Source of the DNA: Scytalidium lignicola
Lineage: Eukaryota > Ascomycota > Leotiomycetes
Direction: 5' to 3'
DNA length: 64,000 nt
Assembly (NCBI GenBank): GCA_002812745.2
Contig: NCSJ02000112.1
Coordinates: 1-64,000, forward strand
In this document: positions 10,630 through 22,704 of the stretch, in pieces
Numbering within the stretch: position 1 is the stretch's first letter
Layout: the number at the start of each line of letters is the position of its first letter
Notes under the pieces: model-generated
The model's input: the letters and a program-made list of their open reading frames with translations, nothing else
Told to the model about the DNA's origin: nothing
Database searches by the model: none
Translations under genes and position numbers: made by a program

Positions 10630-12047
10630 CTAGTAGTAGAAGTTCTCCTCTATCGTTCGGCCCCGCATGAATTGCGGCTCAGTACCACGAACATAGATAT
10701 CTTCGAACAGAATGCGGGGTGTTGGTTCAGGTGCCAGCATAGCCTCCGCCTCCGCGACCTCCTTGTCAACCTCAGCACGGGCCTCTTTGTCAATGTTCTT
10801 AAGCTCGTCCTCCGAGCAGACATTCCACTCGAGCAGCTTCTGCTTGAGCCCAGCGATCGGATCTTGAGTAGAGCGCATCCGCTGGATTTCTTCACGGGTT
10901 CGGTAGGTGGTTCCGGGGTCGGACATCGAGTGACCACCGTATCTGTAGGTTACGTACTCCAGGACGAGAGGACCGTGGCCAGATTCTGTCCATTCTTTGC
11001 CATATTTGACGGCTGCTTTCACGGCGAGAACGTCCATTCCATTGACCTTGAGACCTGGGATGTACTGGCCACGCTTGTAGTAGTCGGTGAGAGCAGACGA
11101 TCGGTTAGCTGCTGTACCCATACCGTACTTGTTGTCTGTAATCTGTTAGCACCATAGTTAATCTACCTGGACTAACTTGAACCTTACTTTCACATCCAAA
11201 TAGGACGGGGAGATTCCACAGCTTTGCCATATTGAAAGCCTCGAAGACCTGGCCTTGGTTGCTGGCACCATCACCATACAAGCAGACGGTGGCGGTCTTC
11301 TTGTCTTGGTATTTGTGTGCGAATGCGAGACCTGCTCCAACTGGCACTTGAGCGCCAACAATACCATTGCCACCATAAAATCCCTTTGAGAACATGTGCA
11401 TAGATCCTCCCTTGCCATATGCGATACCCTCACGACGACCCAACAATTCACCGATGATAGACTTGACGGTACCTCCACGCATCAATGCAAATCCATGGCA
11501 ACGGTATGAGGTGATAACATCATCCTCTTTTGTAAGGGAGTGCTCGATACCAACAGCAACGGCCTCTTGACCGGTGGAGAGATGGCAGAAACCACGAATT
11601 TTTTTTTCCTTGTATAGTCTGTCTGCAGACATCTCCATTCGTCTAATTGGACGAGCATTAGTACGTCTAACTTCGTATAGATCGATTCCAGTTGCTCACC
11701 GAATTTGCACCATGTCGTAGTACATCTTTTTCAACTCCTTCTTGGTGGTATTAAGGGCATATGGTGGAGGATCTAATTCGTATGTTTCGAAACTTTCATC
11801 GGATAGAGTGACTTGGAAAGGCTTGTCATCCTCCTATAGTACAATAGTTGTTAGGTTTCAGAAGAATTATCACAATGGCAGCTCATTGACTATATCCGGA
11901 ACTCCGTGGACAGCATACCTCAGGGACAGCTTCAGCATGCGCGCTGGCAGCATCAGTGGTAACCGTTCTCTTTGCAATTGAGGCTCTGGAGATGACACTC
12001 CTGCGCAAAGGCGCCGAACAGCTGGTCCTCAGTGCTTTCGAGAACAT
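10630..12047 (-). CDS. PDA1: Pyruvate dehydrogenase E1 component, alpha subunit
   Basis: Thiamine-diphosphate-dependent E1 alpha subunit of the mitochondrial pyruvate dehydrogenase complex, which decarboxylates pyruvate and passes the acetyl group to E2. Four exons (12047-11919, 11833-11700, 11642-11188, 11135-10630) give 407 residues, the usual length. The N-terminus [20 protein letters not shown] is a basic mitochondrial presequence. Family marks are [20 protein letters not shown], the [14 protein letters not shown] block, the diphosphate-binding [17 protein letters not shown] and its partner NNKYGMGT (formed exactly across the last intron), and the phosphorylation loop [16 protein letters not shown], whose serines are the targets of PDH kinase in the family. 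It ends RTIEENFYY. All three introns (85, 57 and 52 bp) are GT-AG. Assignment is essentially certain. Confidence 0.97.
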
Positions 12048-12997
12048 GATAACGGTTATGTTATGGCTGTGTTGCTATTGAGAAGTAACACTGGAATCTT
12101 TGAAGCTCGGGAGCGAAGATGTTGAACCTCCCATCGTTGAGAGCCGAGCTAGGCTTAATTAGTTCTAGCGAATTTTGAAAGCTTTATGCCACGTGCGCCA
12201 CCTCCTAAGCTTCATGCTTTTAGATTAATATTCTTTGTTTTGTCATTGATGTGTTTGAGGGATGCTGTAAATTTCCAGTTTACTGGTGGACTCTATTTAA
12301 GTTTCTGTTGGATACATCAAGATACTGAATGAAGAACTCGTCATTCATTTTGCCATAGTAACCCCACGCAAGAACGCCAGGCTGCTTATCCTGTTCCATA
12401 TAGCCCATATTTGCCAGCCGTTCCAGCAACTCATGCCCGTCCATAATATCGAACCGCTAACGATGCATCATGATGTAAATATGCTACCCAAACACCTCAA
12501 AGTATCCCATAAGAAAAACTTCCTCCATAATCAGCCCTATATGCTCCCATCCGCGATCCTTATAGACACAACTACCAACCATACCATGCTAAAATCCGAT
12601 AACTGCAGCATGACACTTAAAGAGAGCTAGACTGTTTCTCTTTCCTCAGTGAGGCAAAATACCATGAGATTAACCATGGAATCTGAAATTTCGGTTATAC
12701 CCTGTATAACTTTATATTGAGCGCTCATCCATTTAGAGCATATATGATCTAGTGAAATGACTAGATTTGTTCTCTCTGGAAACCATGTCGGAGATTTTAT
12801 CGGATTTGAACCATATTAGGAGAAGGTAAAATATTATGCCGCAATCCGCTTGATACTCCGCACACACTCTTTGTCGATTATCGCATGGATAAAGTCATCT
12901 AAAAATTGTTAACATTACAGTTTCTCCAGATACGGATCTGAAGAAATCCGCCATGTGCAAAATCTAGTTCTGGAAATAGCGGTTTCTATTACACTCT
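12048..12997. other. Intergenic: PDA1 promoter and F-box gene 3' flank
   Basis: 950 bases, moderately AT-rich. No supported gene or repeat; a 65-codon frame at 12433-12630 has no family resemblance. Confidence 0.4.
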
Positions 12998-15351
12998 TCA
13001 ATCATCATCGTGGAAGAATGTTGGACCAGTGGCGTGTGGTGGGGCTGTAGAGGGGCCAGCATCTGACATATCGACATCATTCGAGTATGGAATTTCATTA
13101 GGAGGCACTCCAGTCATTGGCTGATCCTGCACCGAGGTTCGATACTCTACCGCACTGAGGGGCCTAGGAGGGGTATTAAGCATTCGTTGCGCTAAGGTGG
13201 GTTCCCGCTCATACAAGACGTCCTCCGGAGGGGAAAATGACCAGACCTAAACCAACGTTAATTATCATTCATGCGTGGTAGAAGAATTCTAGAAAGGTAT
13301 AGTGTTGAGAGGAGTAAAGCGGGTCTGAGACATACCTCCATAATTGTACGATTAGATCTGCTGGCCATTACAACACACTTTTCCTCCTCGAAAGCCACTC
13401 TCCATACGGCATCAGCAGGGGCAGTGAGTTCACGAACCAACTGGCCAGTTTTTAAGTCCCAGACTTTGACTCTACCGTCGCTTCCTCCACTGACAACGCG
13501 AGTATCATCAAATTGTAAGCTTGTCACACTATTATCATGTGCAGCCAGTCGATGTATAGGTGCCATTTTTTCTAGAGACCATACACGGACTGATCCGTCA
13601 GAACCACCTGTTACAAGGGTATTCCCACGCATCTGGAGTTGACCGACTAGGGAAGTATGTCCTTGAAGAATAGCCTGACAGGTTCTACAGAAATAAATGT
13701 CAGTAATTGGCGAGACATATGGGAAGGAGATTTGACGTGCCCGTTGTTTGGATCCCAGATCCTCACACTAGTGTCTAAGCTGCCTGTGGCTATCCTTGTT
13801 CCATCAAAAGCGATAGCATAGATCTGAGAGAAATGGCCCGAAAGTGTACGTAAACATCTACCTTCTGAAATGCTCCATACTCGGGCTGTGGTATCATAAC
13901 TTCCGGAAACTACGATATCTCCTTTGATCTCGAGACATCTTACACTAGCCTGGTGACCAACCAGCACGTTTTTGCAGAGTCCACTCTTGATGTCCCAAAT
14001 TCTTAATGTAGTGTCTCGTGACCCCGAGATAGCAGTATTTGCATCAGACATCTTTAGACAACGTACCGTTGAAGTATGGCCACGAAGCGTATGGAGACTC
14101 TCTCTATTTCACAAAGTCAGTACTGTCGTGCTAAAAAAAAGGCAAATTCAGAGTCTTACCCAGTAGCCATATTCCAAACTCGGACATCTCTATCGCATCC
14201 TCCACTGACTAGTGTATCATCCCACGGTACCATCGCCCATACACCCATTACGTGTCCCTGCAAAGTCTTTTGCTGGTTGCCATCTGTGTTAAATACATGG
14301 ATTTTAGCATTATCTAGAGCCACCACAATATACTTCGAGGTGAGATGAAGACTCGTCACAACTCCTTGATCTTGTGTTATATGTCTAGCAATATTCGTGC
14401 CACCAGTTCTCCATGCGGTTTCTACCAAGTATCTTTGTTTGAAATGTGACTTGTAGGATCTTATTTTAGGCCTTCTCAAGGCATTTGTGCTCGTGGCACT
14501 ATCGAAACTTCGTGAATTTCCTTGCATATAGGGGGCTACTATCGTAGAATTTGATGCAAGTTGCGTTCCATCACCATAGCCATAGGGTTGGACAGGTTGA
14601 GGAGGTGGTCGTGATATCAAGGGGGGTGATATATAGTGTTCTGACATCCGTCTGCCATAATCATGTTTCGCGCATAGCTTCATCCACGTTACATCATCAC
14701 TCAATAGCTCACGCCATCGCTGTGATACTTGCGAGGCTCGAGCGAGAACCTTTGGGTCATCAATACATGAAAGGATCTAGGTGGGATCTGTCAGCATCGT
14801 CAAGGTGGTGCAGGTAGTATGCTAATACATACTCTTAAGCAAATCTCGTTGGGGAGGGTAGTAAAGGGATCCTTCTTCAGGAGAGGGCTAACATATTGGT
14901 GTACGAAGCTAAGCTGATGGCTTGTACACAAATTTAATAGGTCGCCCAAGATTCTCGTCCGTTCAGGTCCTGAGCAATTTTTGAAATAATGCCTGATCTT
15001 CGCGAGAAAGACGTCTTCTTGTTCTCCAGCATCACTCCAATCTGGTTGTAGGTGATCTGGACCCGGACTTGCTGCAGGTGTAGGAGGTGGAGGTGGGTCG
15101 TGACTCGATTGTGTAGGAGAATCAGGATCCGCAGATGGAGTCATCATATTCGGAGTTGGAGGCCCCCTCGGGCGGGTTTGGACTATTTTATCAACTCGCG
15201 ACGGTAATCGGGCGTTGCCAGGGCCTGTATTGAGAGTTAAAGTTGCTCGAGATGGTGATAACTCTCCGTCTTCACAATTGATCCCCATTGATGCCCTTCT
15301 TTCTGTAAGGCTTAGAGGTCTGTAGCTATCCATAGCGCCGTTTACACGCAT
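12998..15351 (-). CDS. F-box/WD40 substrate receptor of SCF ubiquitin ligase (Cdc4/Fbw7-like)
   Basis: Receptor subunit of an SCF E3 ligase that binds phosphorylated substrates through its WD40 propeller. Five exons (15351-14833, 14776-14160, 14103-13741, 13684-13336, 13246-12998) give 698 residues. A low-complexity, proline-rich N-terminus (residues 1-110) is followed by a helical region (HYFKNCSGPERTRILGDLLN), the F-box (about 170-215, TTLPNEICLRILSCIDDPKV), then seven or so WD40 repeats with repeated GH...WD spacing (SGSRDTTLRIWD, SGSYDTTARVWS, TGSLDTSVRIWD, TGGSDGSVRVWS, SGGSDGRVKVWD). The acidic C-tail ends TFFHDDD. Introns are GT-AG except 13740-13685, which starts GCACGT; only a GC-AG splice restores the expected GTCQAILQGH. 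A second start at 15333 is possible. Fungal relatives include Cdc4, Pop1 and FWD-1; which one this matches cannot be settled by eye. Confidence 0.9.
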
Positions 15352-17176
15352 GTATATTTGGTAGGAAATTCAATAGTCGGGTTCGATTGAGTGAGACTTG
15401 CACTCGAGTCAGGACAAGCTATCGAAGTTCGAGTTTGTGGAGTTCAGATATGGAGTCCAATTCCAACAGTACGCCAAGCGTTTCCACGGTATCCACGTCT
15501 CGACGGCTGCAGAAAGGACGACGAGAAAGGATAGGTCGGGCCTCTTCGATGCTGGTCAAAGAAGGAAACTCGCGATTTCGAGGATGAGCAGATCAAAAGA
15601 AGGCTTCCTACTTAAATCAACTCATGCGCATCAAGCCTCGAGGGAACAAGCGAGTGGCAGTCAGTGTGCAAGCGTGGTTATGTGGAATCACAGTCAAGTC
15701 TTGTTGATGGGCAACAAGCCATGGGAGGTTGTTTGTGAGATCTATCGGAAAGTATCACTGTTATTCTCACCTGAGCGCCGATGGCGAAAGATCGGATTTC
15801 CTGACTTCAACTCTGGAGCCCAGAGCACGGAGGTACCGTAAGAAGTGGAAGTGGAAGCGGTCGACCGTCGTTACACCTCAGCCGGGCTTGCAGGGGTCAC
15901 GTCGGCAACGTTTTGGGGCGTTATGGCTGGCGTCAACAGGCGCAGAACAAATGCGAATGACATCCTCCGTTGCTGTACAGGATTACACACCATGGCCCAT
16001 CCGCAAGTCAGGCTCTGGCTGGTCTATTGATGTAGTCGTTTCTACTCTACTCTGCTCTACTCTACTATATGCATTGCTCTGTTCTGCTGATAACTTCAAG
16101 TTACTCTGTGATGTTCAAGCCTTTAGCTTCTTTCATTCGAGTGCTGGCAAGCCATCCCCCTCCCCAGTTGTCGCTGGGGGTTGTGATTCGCACAGCACAT
16201 CCAGCCTCGCTGGTTCAACATCAACCATACGTTATATGCAAAGGCGCACAATGGGGGACCAACTCTTTGTTTCAACCCAGCAGCCTTACCCAGCATCGCG
16301 ATTCACCGCTCAGTTAAATATCGCAGACTCTGTAAGTTAACCATGTGATTCGGGATTAATTGATTATTAATAGCATTGCGCAAGTCGGTGAATTTGCGGT
16401 TATGGCCCCTTTGTGCAGTTTGGAATGCAGGGGCTAGCAAACCTGATACATCCAATTGATTGCACTGCCTCAGACAAAGCCTGCCCGTATCTGCTTGAGG
16501 CTTCGACTATAATTTTGTTACAGGTCGGTTTAGTTAAACTGAACACCTACGTTTCTAAGATAGTGAATGTTAACTTGTAGTTTTCTTAATAGGATTTTTT
16601 TTCGTTGTCTTTGCAACGTACGGAAGCCTTTGCCGGCTCAAATCTTAGGTGAACCTTAATCTACTGTAGTCCTAGGGGGAAATTCGTCCTCCAATAACAG
16701 TGTAAAAATTGGTTAGTAATATTTCTATTTCATCATTCCAAACTACGATAATCCATTTAAGAAAATCGATCAAACTTAGCCCAAATTTTGATTAGGCTGC
16801 ATGGAGAAATTAGAAATCGTGGAGAATTGACAGAAGCTACTCGAGAACGTCATGTAAGTAGAATGCATCGAAGAAGAAAATGATCACATCAGGAGATCCA
16901 GTCTCTATCAAGATTCGTAGTACTTCATTTGCCACTGTTTCTCAAAATTAGGCTCCTATAGTATTCTTATAGAACTTATTGGTTCGTCGCATTTCTAAGA
17001 ATATTATGACTTTGATGAATCCAACGCCTCTCAAATCACGACAAAATATAGAATATAGCGCCAAAGAATTTCCTAAATTGCCACCATCCAGGTTCTATTT
17101 CCCAAAACACTGCAACTGTCTCTGAACACCCTGAAGAGGAAAAAACAACTTGTATACTCTATTGCTGACGCACATC
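15352..17176. other. Long intergenic region: F-box gene promoter and ZIP gene 3' flank
   Basis: 1.8 kb. Several overlapping plus-strand frames (15387-16340, up to about 200 codons) show no domain, lack convincing ATG starts and disagree in frame, so I leave them out. A pyrimidine-rich CTCTA repeat lies near 16044-16068. A long 5' leader for the F-box gene is plausible. A short frame near 16790-16870 (GEIRNRGELTEATRERH) hints at transposase debris but is too short to call. Confidence 0.4.
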
Positions 17177-18503
17177 TCAATGATGGTGGCCAATTTGTGT
17201 CAGAAGAGGGATAAGCATCCCTCCTACTGCGGCAAAGGTATCTCGCATCTGCGGTTTATGTTGCTTTCTTTGTGAAGGACTAGTATCCGCATATCCATTG
17301 GAGTTCCCGTGATCATGGCCCGGGTCTTCCTGCATAGCATGCATTGCAACGTATCTGGGATAGTATTAGTATCTCTTACGAAGTATCGTAAATGAATGAT
17401 AAAACTTACAAGAATGTTCCACCCGAGAATAATAAAAGCATACCAGTCCACCATTGACCACTTTCCCCTGTAATATTCCCTCCACCCAACATGTTGACGA
17501 GAAGCCAAGTTGCTATTGCGCCAAATGGTGCTGCTAAACTGAAAATTATTAGATGGCCACGTGCGGCACGTTTCGAGAGCCCTTGCTTTAGCAAAATAGA
17601 TGTCAACCCAAACGCAGCAGGGGCCTTATGAAGCATAATAGCAATAAAAATGATAAAGCCCAGCTTCGTATTTGCGGTTGTTACTGATGCGCCCATGGCA
17701 ATACCATCGGCGGCAGCATGGATGACCAGTCCTGTTGTGGTAGCTAAGCTACGACTCTGTTTTGGCGTTGGTGTTAGGGATTGGAGAAAGCTTTCTGATT
17801 CTTCTTCGTCGGCACTCGAGAGACTTGATGACCCGTGAAGACCTTGTGAAAGATTATCTAGGGATATGTGTCTAGTTGCAGGTGTTGGTTGGAGACTTTC
17901 GGATGCAAGTTTTGGTAACTTGTCAATCAAGAACATGAGCATAAATCCTAATATGAGCGCCAGGCCAACATAAAAGGTAGGCACAGTTTCTTCCTTATGG
18001 CTATGGCCGCCTTCTTCTTGAGATGGTTGTGGCTCAGCTGGCGCTTGGTCCGTTTCTTCATCTGCCCTTGAAGTCGGCGATGGCTTTACCTCAAGGGATT
18101 GGAAGATTGGGCCAGGAAGAGCGTCAAGGGGGCTAACATCTGTTCGTCGTAGGTTGGCCGTGCCCCTCACCAATGTCTGAGTCCATTGGACGGCATCGCT
18201 ACTTTGTCCTATTTGCAACCCTCGTGTATCATGGGTATGTGTTCCAGATCCAGCAGCGTATAAAGTTTCGATCCCTTCCGGAATGATGACTATTAATGAT
18301 GTCCCGACAAGCACGCCCATTCCAACAGCAGAGATTAGGCGCAATTGTGATGGGGAAAGAGTCATTGAAAGAGGTAAGGCTCCAGCAAAGAACGAGCTAT
18401 TTTAGAAATTTTAGATTTATACTTCGGCATAAGAGGGCGGGACTACTTGCGCAATTGCCATTACCACGCTCAGACTGAGCAATATGAACAACCCGTCTAA
18501 CAT
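17177..18503 (-). CDS. ZIP-family metal transporter, ZIP9/Atx2 type
   Basis: Membrane metal-ion (zinc or manganese) transporter, family ZIP, closest in pattern to animal SLC39A9 and yeast Atx2, which act in the Golgi. Exons 18503-18451, 18396-17410 and 17354-17177 give 405 residues. The N-terminus MLDGLFILLSLSVVMAIASF is a first membrane helix. A variable acidic/His loop (GGHSHKEE) lies around 120. The metal-site helices carry HAAADGIAMG and MLHKAPAAFG, the HxxxD/G and HKxPxxFG signatures. A Gly-rich helix follows (LLLFSGGTFLYVAMHAM), and the protein ends IGHHH. The first intron (18450-18397, 54 bp) starts GCAAGT: only that donor gives MAIASFFAGALPLS, so this is a second GC-AG intron. It is transcribed away from HAT1 across 368 bp. 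Confidence 0.88.
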
Positions 18504-18871
18504 TTTGAAGGAATCACCTTTTCCTTGACTGCTGTATTAAAGGTTTTAGGCTAAGAGGCGCTACCGATTCATTGTGAATATCTTTAATAAAAGGTTACCA
18601 CGGTACACTGAAGAAACTGTAAATGCTCGACGTTGTACTTGGGAATCCTTGGGGTATTGATGTGCGCAGGTGGCCAGTGATGACAAGTATTCGAGGTCTG
18701 ACAAGGCTGAACTACGGTAGTACCTCCCTGGGACATCCCTGTCGCTGAGAAACGCGACTTGGAGATCCATTTACGCGCTTCAAACCGACCTACCACCTCC
18801 ATTATCAAGCTTTGGAACGATCATTTCCCCCCGAATCTGTCTAATATTTCTGGCACTTTACTACAGACAAT
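18504..18871. promoter_or_regulatory. Divergent promoter between the ZIP transporter and HAT1
   Basis: 368 bases separate the two start codons. I see no clear TATA or known operator, only that both promoters must fit here. Confidence 0.4.
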
Positions 18872-20533
18872 ATGACTGACACCTCCGTGGATTGTAAGTA
18901 ATTTAGACATCCTCCCCGTGTCTGATGCGCCAAACGTTGTCGCATCGTCCATTACACCCATCAGCAACGCCTAGCAGAGGTTTATACACATATACACATC
19001 TGATCAAGAGCTAATCTGGTATTCATTAGGGTCGGCCGATTCCAACAATGCTGTTATTATCTCCCTCGTTGCCCCCTCCGAAGGTGGGACCAAAGTCCTT
19101 CACTCTTTCAACCCGAAGATGACTTACTCTATCTTTGGCGATGAGGAGCGCATATTTGGATACCAAGGATTGAGAATTAATCTAAAGTACAATGCCTGTG
19201 ACATGCGGCCTAATTTACAAGTTAACTACCTAAAGAAATTTAAGAGCATTGGCGAAACGGAGCCTACGGATGTGAAAGCTATAGTTGAGAATTATCTGCC
19301 TAAAAGTATGCATCTTAGTATTCTAGTCCTGACATCTGCTAACTATACCTAGCTGCGTTTGAAAAGGCCAGTGTATTTGATACGGCAGTTTCGGATCCAT
19401 CCTACAAGCTCTGGACACCACCGGGGGAGCTTTATAAGGTGATTGAAGCCGGAGGAAAAAATTATGAAGTCTGGAAGGGCAGTCTTGCAGATATGGCGAT
19501 ACAACAAATGCTTAGACGAATCCAAATTCTTGTCCCATTCTTTATTGAAGGGGGCACATTTATTGAACTCAAAGACCCCGAATGGTCACTCGAACGATGG
19601 ACGGTCTTTTTCCTCTACGAAAAGATCAATGTTCCTACAGAGAGTAGTGCGTCACCCTATATCTTCATGGGCTATGCTACGATTTATCGATACTTCCTTT
19701 TTCGACCAAAGAAGCTTCACTCCTTAGACAGCAAGCAAAATCCTAATCTATCTGCTGGGTTGGACTTCGAACTTCCGTTATCCGATGTCTCTTTCCTGGA
19801 CCTCCCATGCCGATCACGAATATCTCAGTTTGTTATACTTCCTCCATTTCAGGGAGCCGGTAATGGTGCTCGCTTTTATAATGCCCTATTTGATTTCTAT
19901 TTGAATGACGATCACACGATCGAGATCACTGTTGAAGATCCAAACGAATCATTTGACGATTTGCGTGATCTCAATGATCTTGCACGTCTTCGAAAAGACC
20001 TGGATTTCGCTGCCCTAAGGATATCGACTAGCGTTGTCATTAGGTCTAAAGGGCCGCTACCTGCAGATATTGTGAACCAGGAAAAGCTTGATAGAATACG
20101 AACTGCATACAAGATCGCGCCACGACAGTTCGCTCGTGTCACTGAAATGCAACTACTCTCCTTGATTCCAAAGTCTGTTAGGCAATCTTTGATCATAGAA
20201 CAGCCGAAGAGCACGGTACCTGATCTGAAAACAAAGGAATACGAGTATCATCTATGGAAACTCTTGGTCAAACAACGATTATATAAGCACAACAAGGATA
20301 TGTTGATACAGTTGGACCGTGCAGAACGTGTTGACAAACTTGAACAAACACTTGGAGCCGTAGAGGCGGACTACGCCAGACTGCTTAGAGCTCTAGATGA
20401 GAAGATGGTCAACAACAAAACGGCTGCGTCTGACGTAGTAGCAAAGGCCAATGGGAAAAGACCACCCCCAAATGACGAGACTGAAGAGAATTCAGAACCT
20501 GCGATGAAGAGAGTTAGAACGGTTGAGGAATAA
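18872..20533 (+). CDS. HAT1: Histone acetyltransferase type B catalytic subunit
   Basis: Acetylates newly made histone H4 (K5/K12 in the family) before chromatin assembly, together with the WD40 protein Hat2. Exons 18872-18893, 19030-19305 and 19353-20533 give 492 residues. The first exon is tiny (MTDTSVD) and splices to WSADSNNAVIISLV. Family marks are SIFGDEERIFGYQGLRI near residue 50, WTVFFLYEKI, GYATIYRYF, and the acetyl-CoA loop RISQFVILPPFQGAGNGARF followed by the acidic TVEDPNESFDDLRDLND. The C-terminus has a helical tail and a basic/acidic end (MKRVRTVEE). Introns are 136 and 47 bp, both GT-AG. Strong family match; length is normal for filamentous fungi. Confidence 0.95.
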
Positions 20534-21316
20534 GTGTACTATTTTTTGAACTGGACGTTCCGGAGTCGTAGGCGTTTTCGGCATTTCGGAGCTTGGTGGT
20601 TATTGATAAGGAAGAAAGGTTGGAGAACCTTCTTAATGCATTTGGGCGGGAAAAGGCGAGTGAAACCAATATCAAAAGCCTTTGAACATAATAATTTTGA
20701 ATCCAGTACCATTGACACCATGGGCGCCCTTTCTAAATTGACCAGCAAAATTCTAGCATCTTAAACTACTCTCGTCATGTCCCCCGTACTCGCCCTTAAG
20801 TACTAATAGTTGAGGTACAGCCTTCACTTCTACCAGAAGAAATAGCTGGCTTATTGGGGCGGCGCAAGGCCCGATCTATTTGTGTAGTAGGTACAGTAAT
20901 ATCGACGCATATGCTCAATTTTTGGTGCAGAACGGTTCAAAGCCGGTGGTATTCTCGGACTGCTAGCTTGGGGTTGATTATTACCCAGGCAAAATTGCGA
21001 AATATCATATATTCTAGTAAATCAGCCTTGCTCACTTGCGTAGTCCAGGAAACTGGTATGAAGATGGTTGGGATGTGAGTGACAAGGCAAAATATACGAT
21101 AGCTAGATACAACCAGATGTCTTATCCTGTATTTAAGCTGGCTGCTTTTCAGGGGTTTTCCTTTCTGTTTCCCTTCTAAATTCACACTTTTTCTTTTGAA
21201 ACTGATAAATGCCCCATTATCGAAGAGTATCAGTTATTTTTCTGCTACAACTGACCGCTCTGATCCCAACCCGCCCCGGCGCCTTATTGCATTAGTGCCC
21301 CAGCCTCGCTTGGAAG
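20534..21316. other. Intergenic between HAT1 and CTK3
   Basis: About 780 bases holding the HAT1 3' UTR and the CTK3 promoter. No supported gene or repeat. Confidence 0.4.
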
Positions 21317-22373
21317 ATGAACGACACCTCCAAGCCTTGCGGCAAGGTTCCTGCAGATTATTCACAAGCTAGACATGAGCTTGAGCAATATGCAGCTGGT
21401 GTAGGACAACACATCAATTCAATTTATAGCAACAGGAACAATCGACCAGTTAGTCCAGGCAAAATGGATCCGTTCGAAGTTCGAATTCGTTTTACGCAAT
21501 ATCTACAACATCTAAATGCATCGGTCACAAGTTCGAACAAGGCTGCCCAGTATGCGTTGAAATACAGAGATATGGATGAGGATTTGCACTCGTGCATCCT
21601 AGAACAGGTTGAGAAGGTTCGCGCCACATAGCTTGTTTTATATTCATTGTTCTAGACCGAACCTATTCATCTTGGGGAGGGGCTAAAATTTATATATTTC
21701 GGTAGAACTCCATGAATAATAGAGCAAATATCATGTACTTCATTGAGCACTTATGTGATATGGCTTCAAAGGAAGGCCATCAGGATTATGTGCGGATGAT
21801 GCAACGAGATATTCTACGAGTTGTTGAAGCTGTCGCACCAGAAGATGGGTCTGGTGCAGCTAATGTCAAGGTTGTCAGAAAGGTAATTTGAATAACAGCA
21901 TCAAAACTTTGCAAATGCTGATGCATATTTAGGTTCTTCAAGGTCTCCAGCAGAAGAATTTCCTTCTTGCACAGACAGTATTAGAGATCGAGGAATTCCT
22001 CAGGGAACGCGATACACTTCCAGATCACGCTGGCCTCTCCTCGCCACTACAACAGGACGTGGAAATGGGTGGTATGTCTGTGCCTGTGCCTCAAACTTCG
22101 AAGAGCGCAAAAGTAAACGGAGTGAGGACGTTGGATAAAAAGCAAATTGAGCAGCGTATTGAAGAGGATCGAGAACGTCACAAACGGTTAAGGGAGAATA
22201 TCTGGGCAGCTCCTCAGGATATTGACGCTGAATTCGATAAACTCTGGGACGAGACTAGTGATCTTGGTGAGGATGACTATATACTATATGAAGAAGAGGC
22301 CCAAGAGCGAAGGAATGCGGCAGCGGATTGGGTGGATGAGCACAAGGCTAAGAGCGCTGCTTCAGGCGACTAG
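21317..22373 (+). CDS. CTK3: CTD kinase subunit gamma
   Basis: Non-catalytic subunit of CTDK-I, the complex that phosphorylates the RNA polymerase II C-terminal domain during elongation. Exons 21317-21616, 21706-21882 and 21933-22373 give 305 residues. The conserved N-terminal CID-like domain begins MDPFEVRIRFTQYLQHLNAS (ATG at 21464) and runs through KYRDMDEDLHSCILEQVEK, NSMNNRANIMYFIEHLCDMA and GHQDYVRMMQRDI. The family normally starts at MDPFEVR, so the 49 residues before it may be 5' UTR; starting at 21464 gives 256 residues. The C-terminal third has the family's helical block KKQIEQRIEEDRERHKRLRE and WDETSDLGEDDY. Intron 1 (89 bp) uses the unusual donor GTTCGC; intron 2 is 50 bp. Confidence 0.9.
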
Positions 22374-22704
22374 GGTTGCGAGTATCTCATTTGGCGTTCC
22401 AGTTAATGGGCATATGGTATGGCGTTAGCTTATCGAGCATTTGAAGGAGTTTTGGATTGTTTCTGTAAGGGAAGTCTATGTAATGAGTTGGAAGCATATC
22501 CTTAACGTTTCAAATTACAGAATTGTGTTAGGATTCGCTATGTAAAAGAGCGGATCGAAAACTCAAAAATCGAATCACGTCTGGCTGATTCTCTTATAGG
22601 ATCCTAAGTTGTGATATTGAGTGTTACACATATGGTATTGATACATTTTATAATTCTTTCCAACACATGCAGTTTTTACAGTACAATGCACCATCCTTCG
22701 ACCT
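22374..22704. other. Convergent 3' ends of CTK3 and the bL12m gene
   Basis: 331 bases between two stop codons; both terminators lie here. Nothing else was seen. Confidence 0.4.

Noticed and set aside
10501..11157. Plus-strand 218-codon frame
   Set aside because: Lies antisense to PDA1 exons; a shadow of the real gene.
15387..16340. Three overlapping plus-strand frames of 66-203 codons upstream of the F-box gene
   Set aside because: No domain, no good ATG context, conflicting frames and low-complexity CTCTA repeats; read as promoter/leader DNA.
16780..16900. Possible fragment of a DNA-transposon protein (GELTEATRERH-like reading)
   Set aside because: Only about 30 codons and no second supporting block; resemblance is too weak to call.
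21317..21463. N-terminal extension of CTK3
   Set aside because: Kept in the model only as the longest reading; the family starts at MDPFEVR (21464), so no separate biological claim is made.
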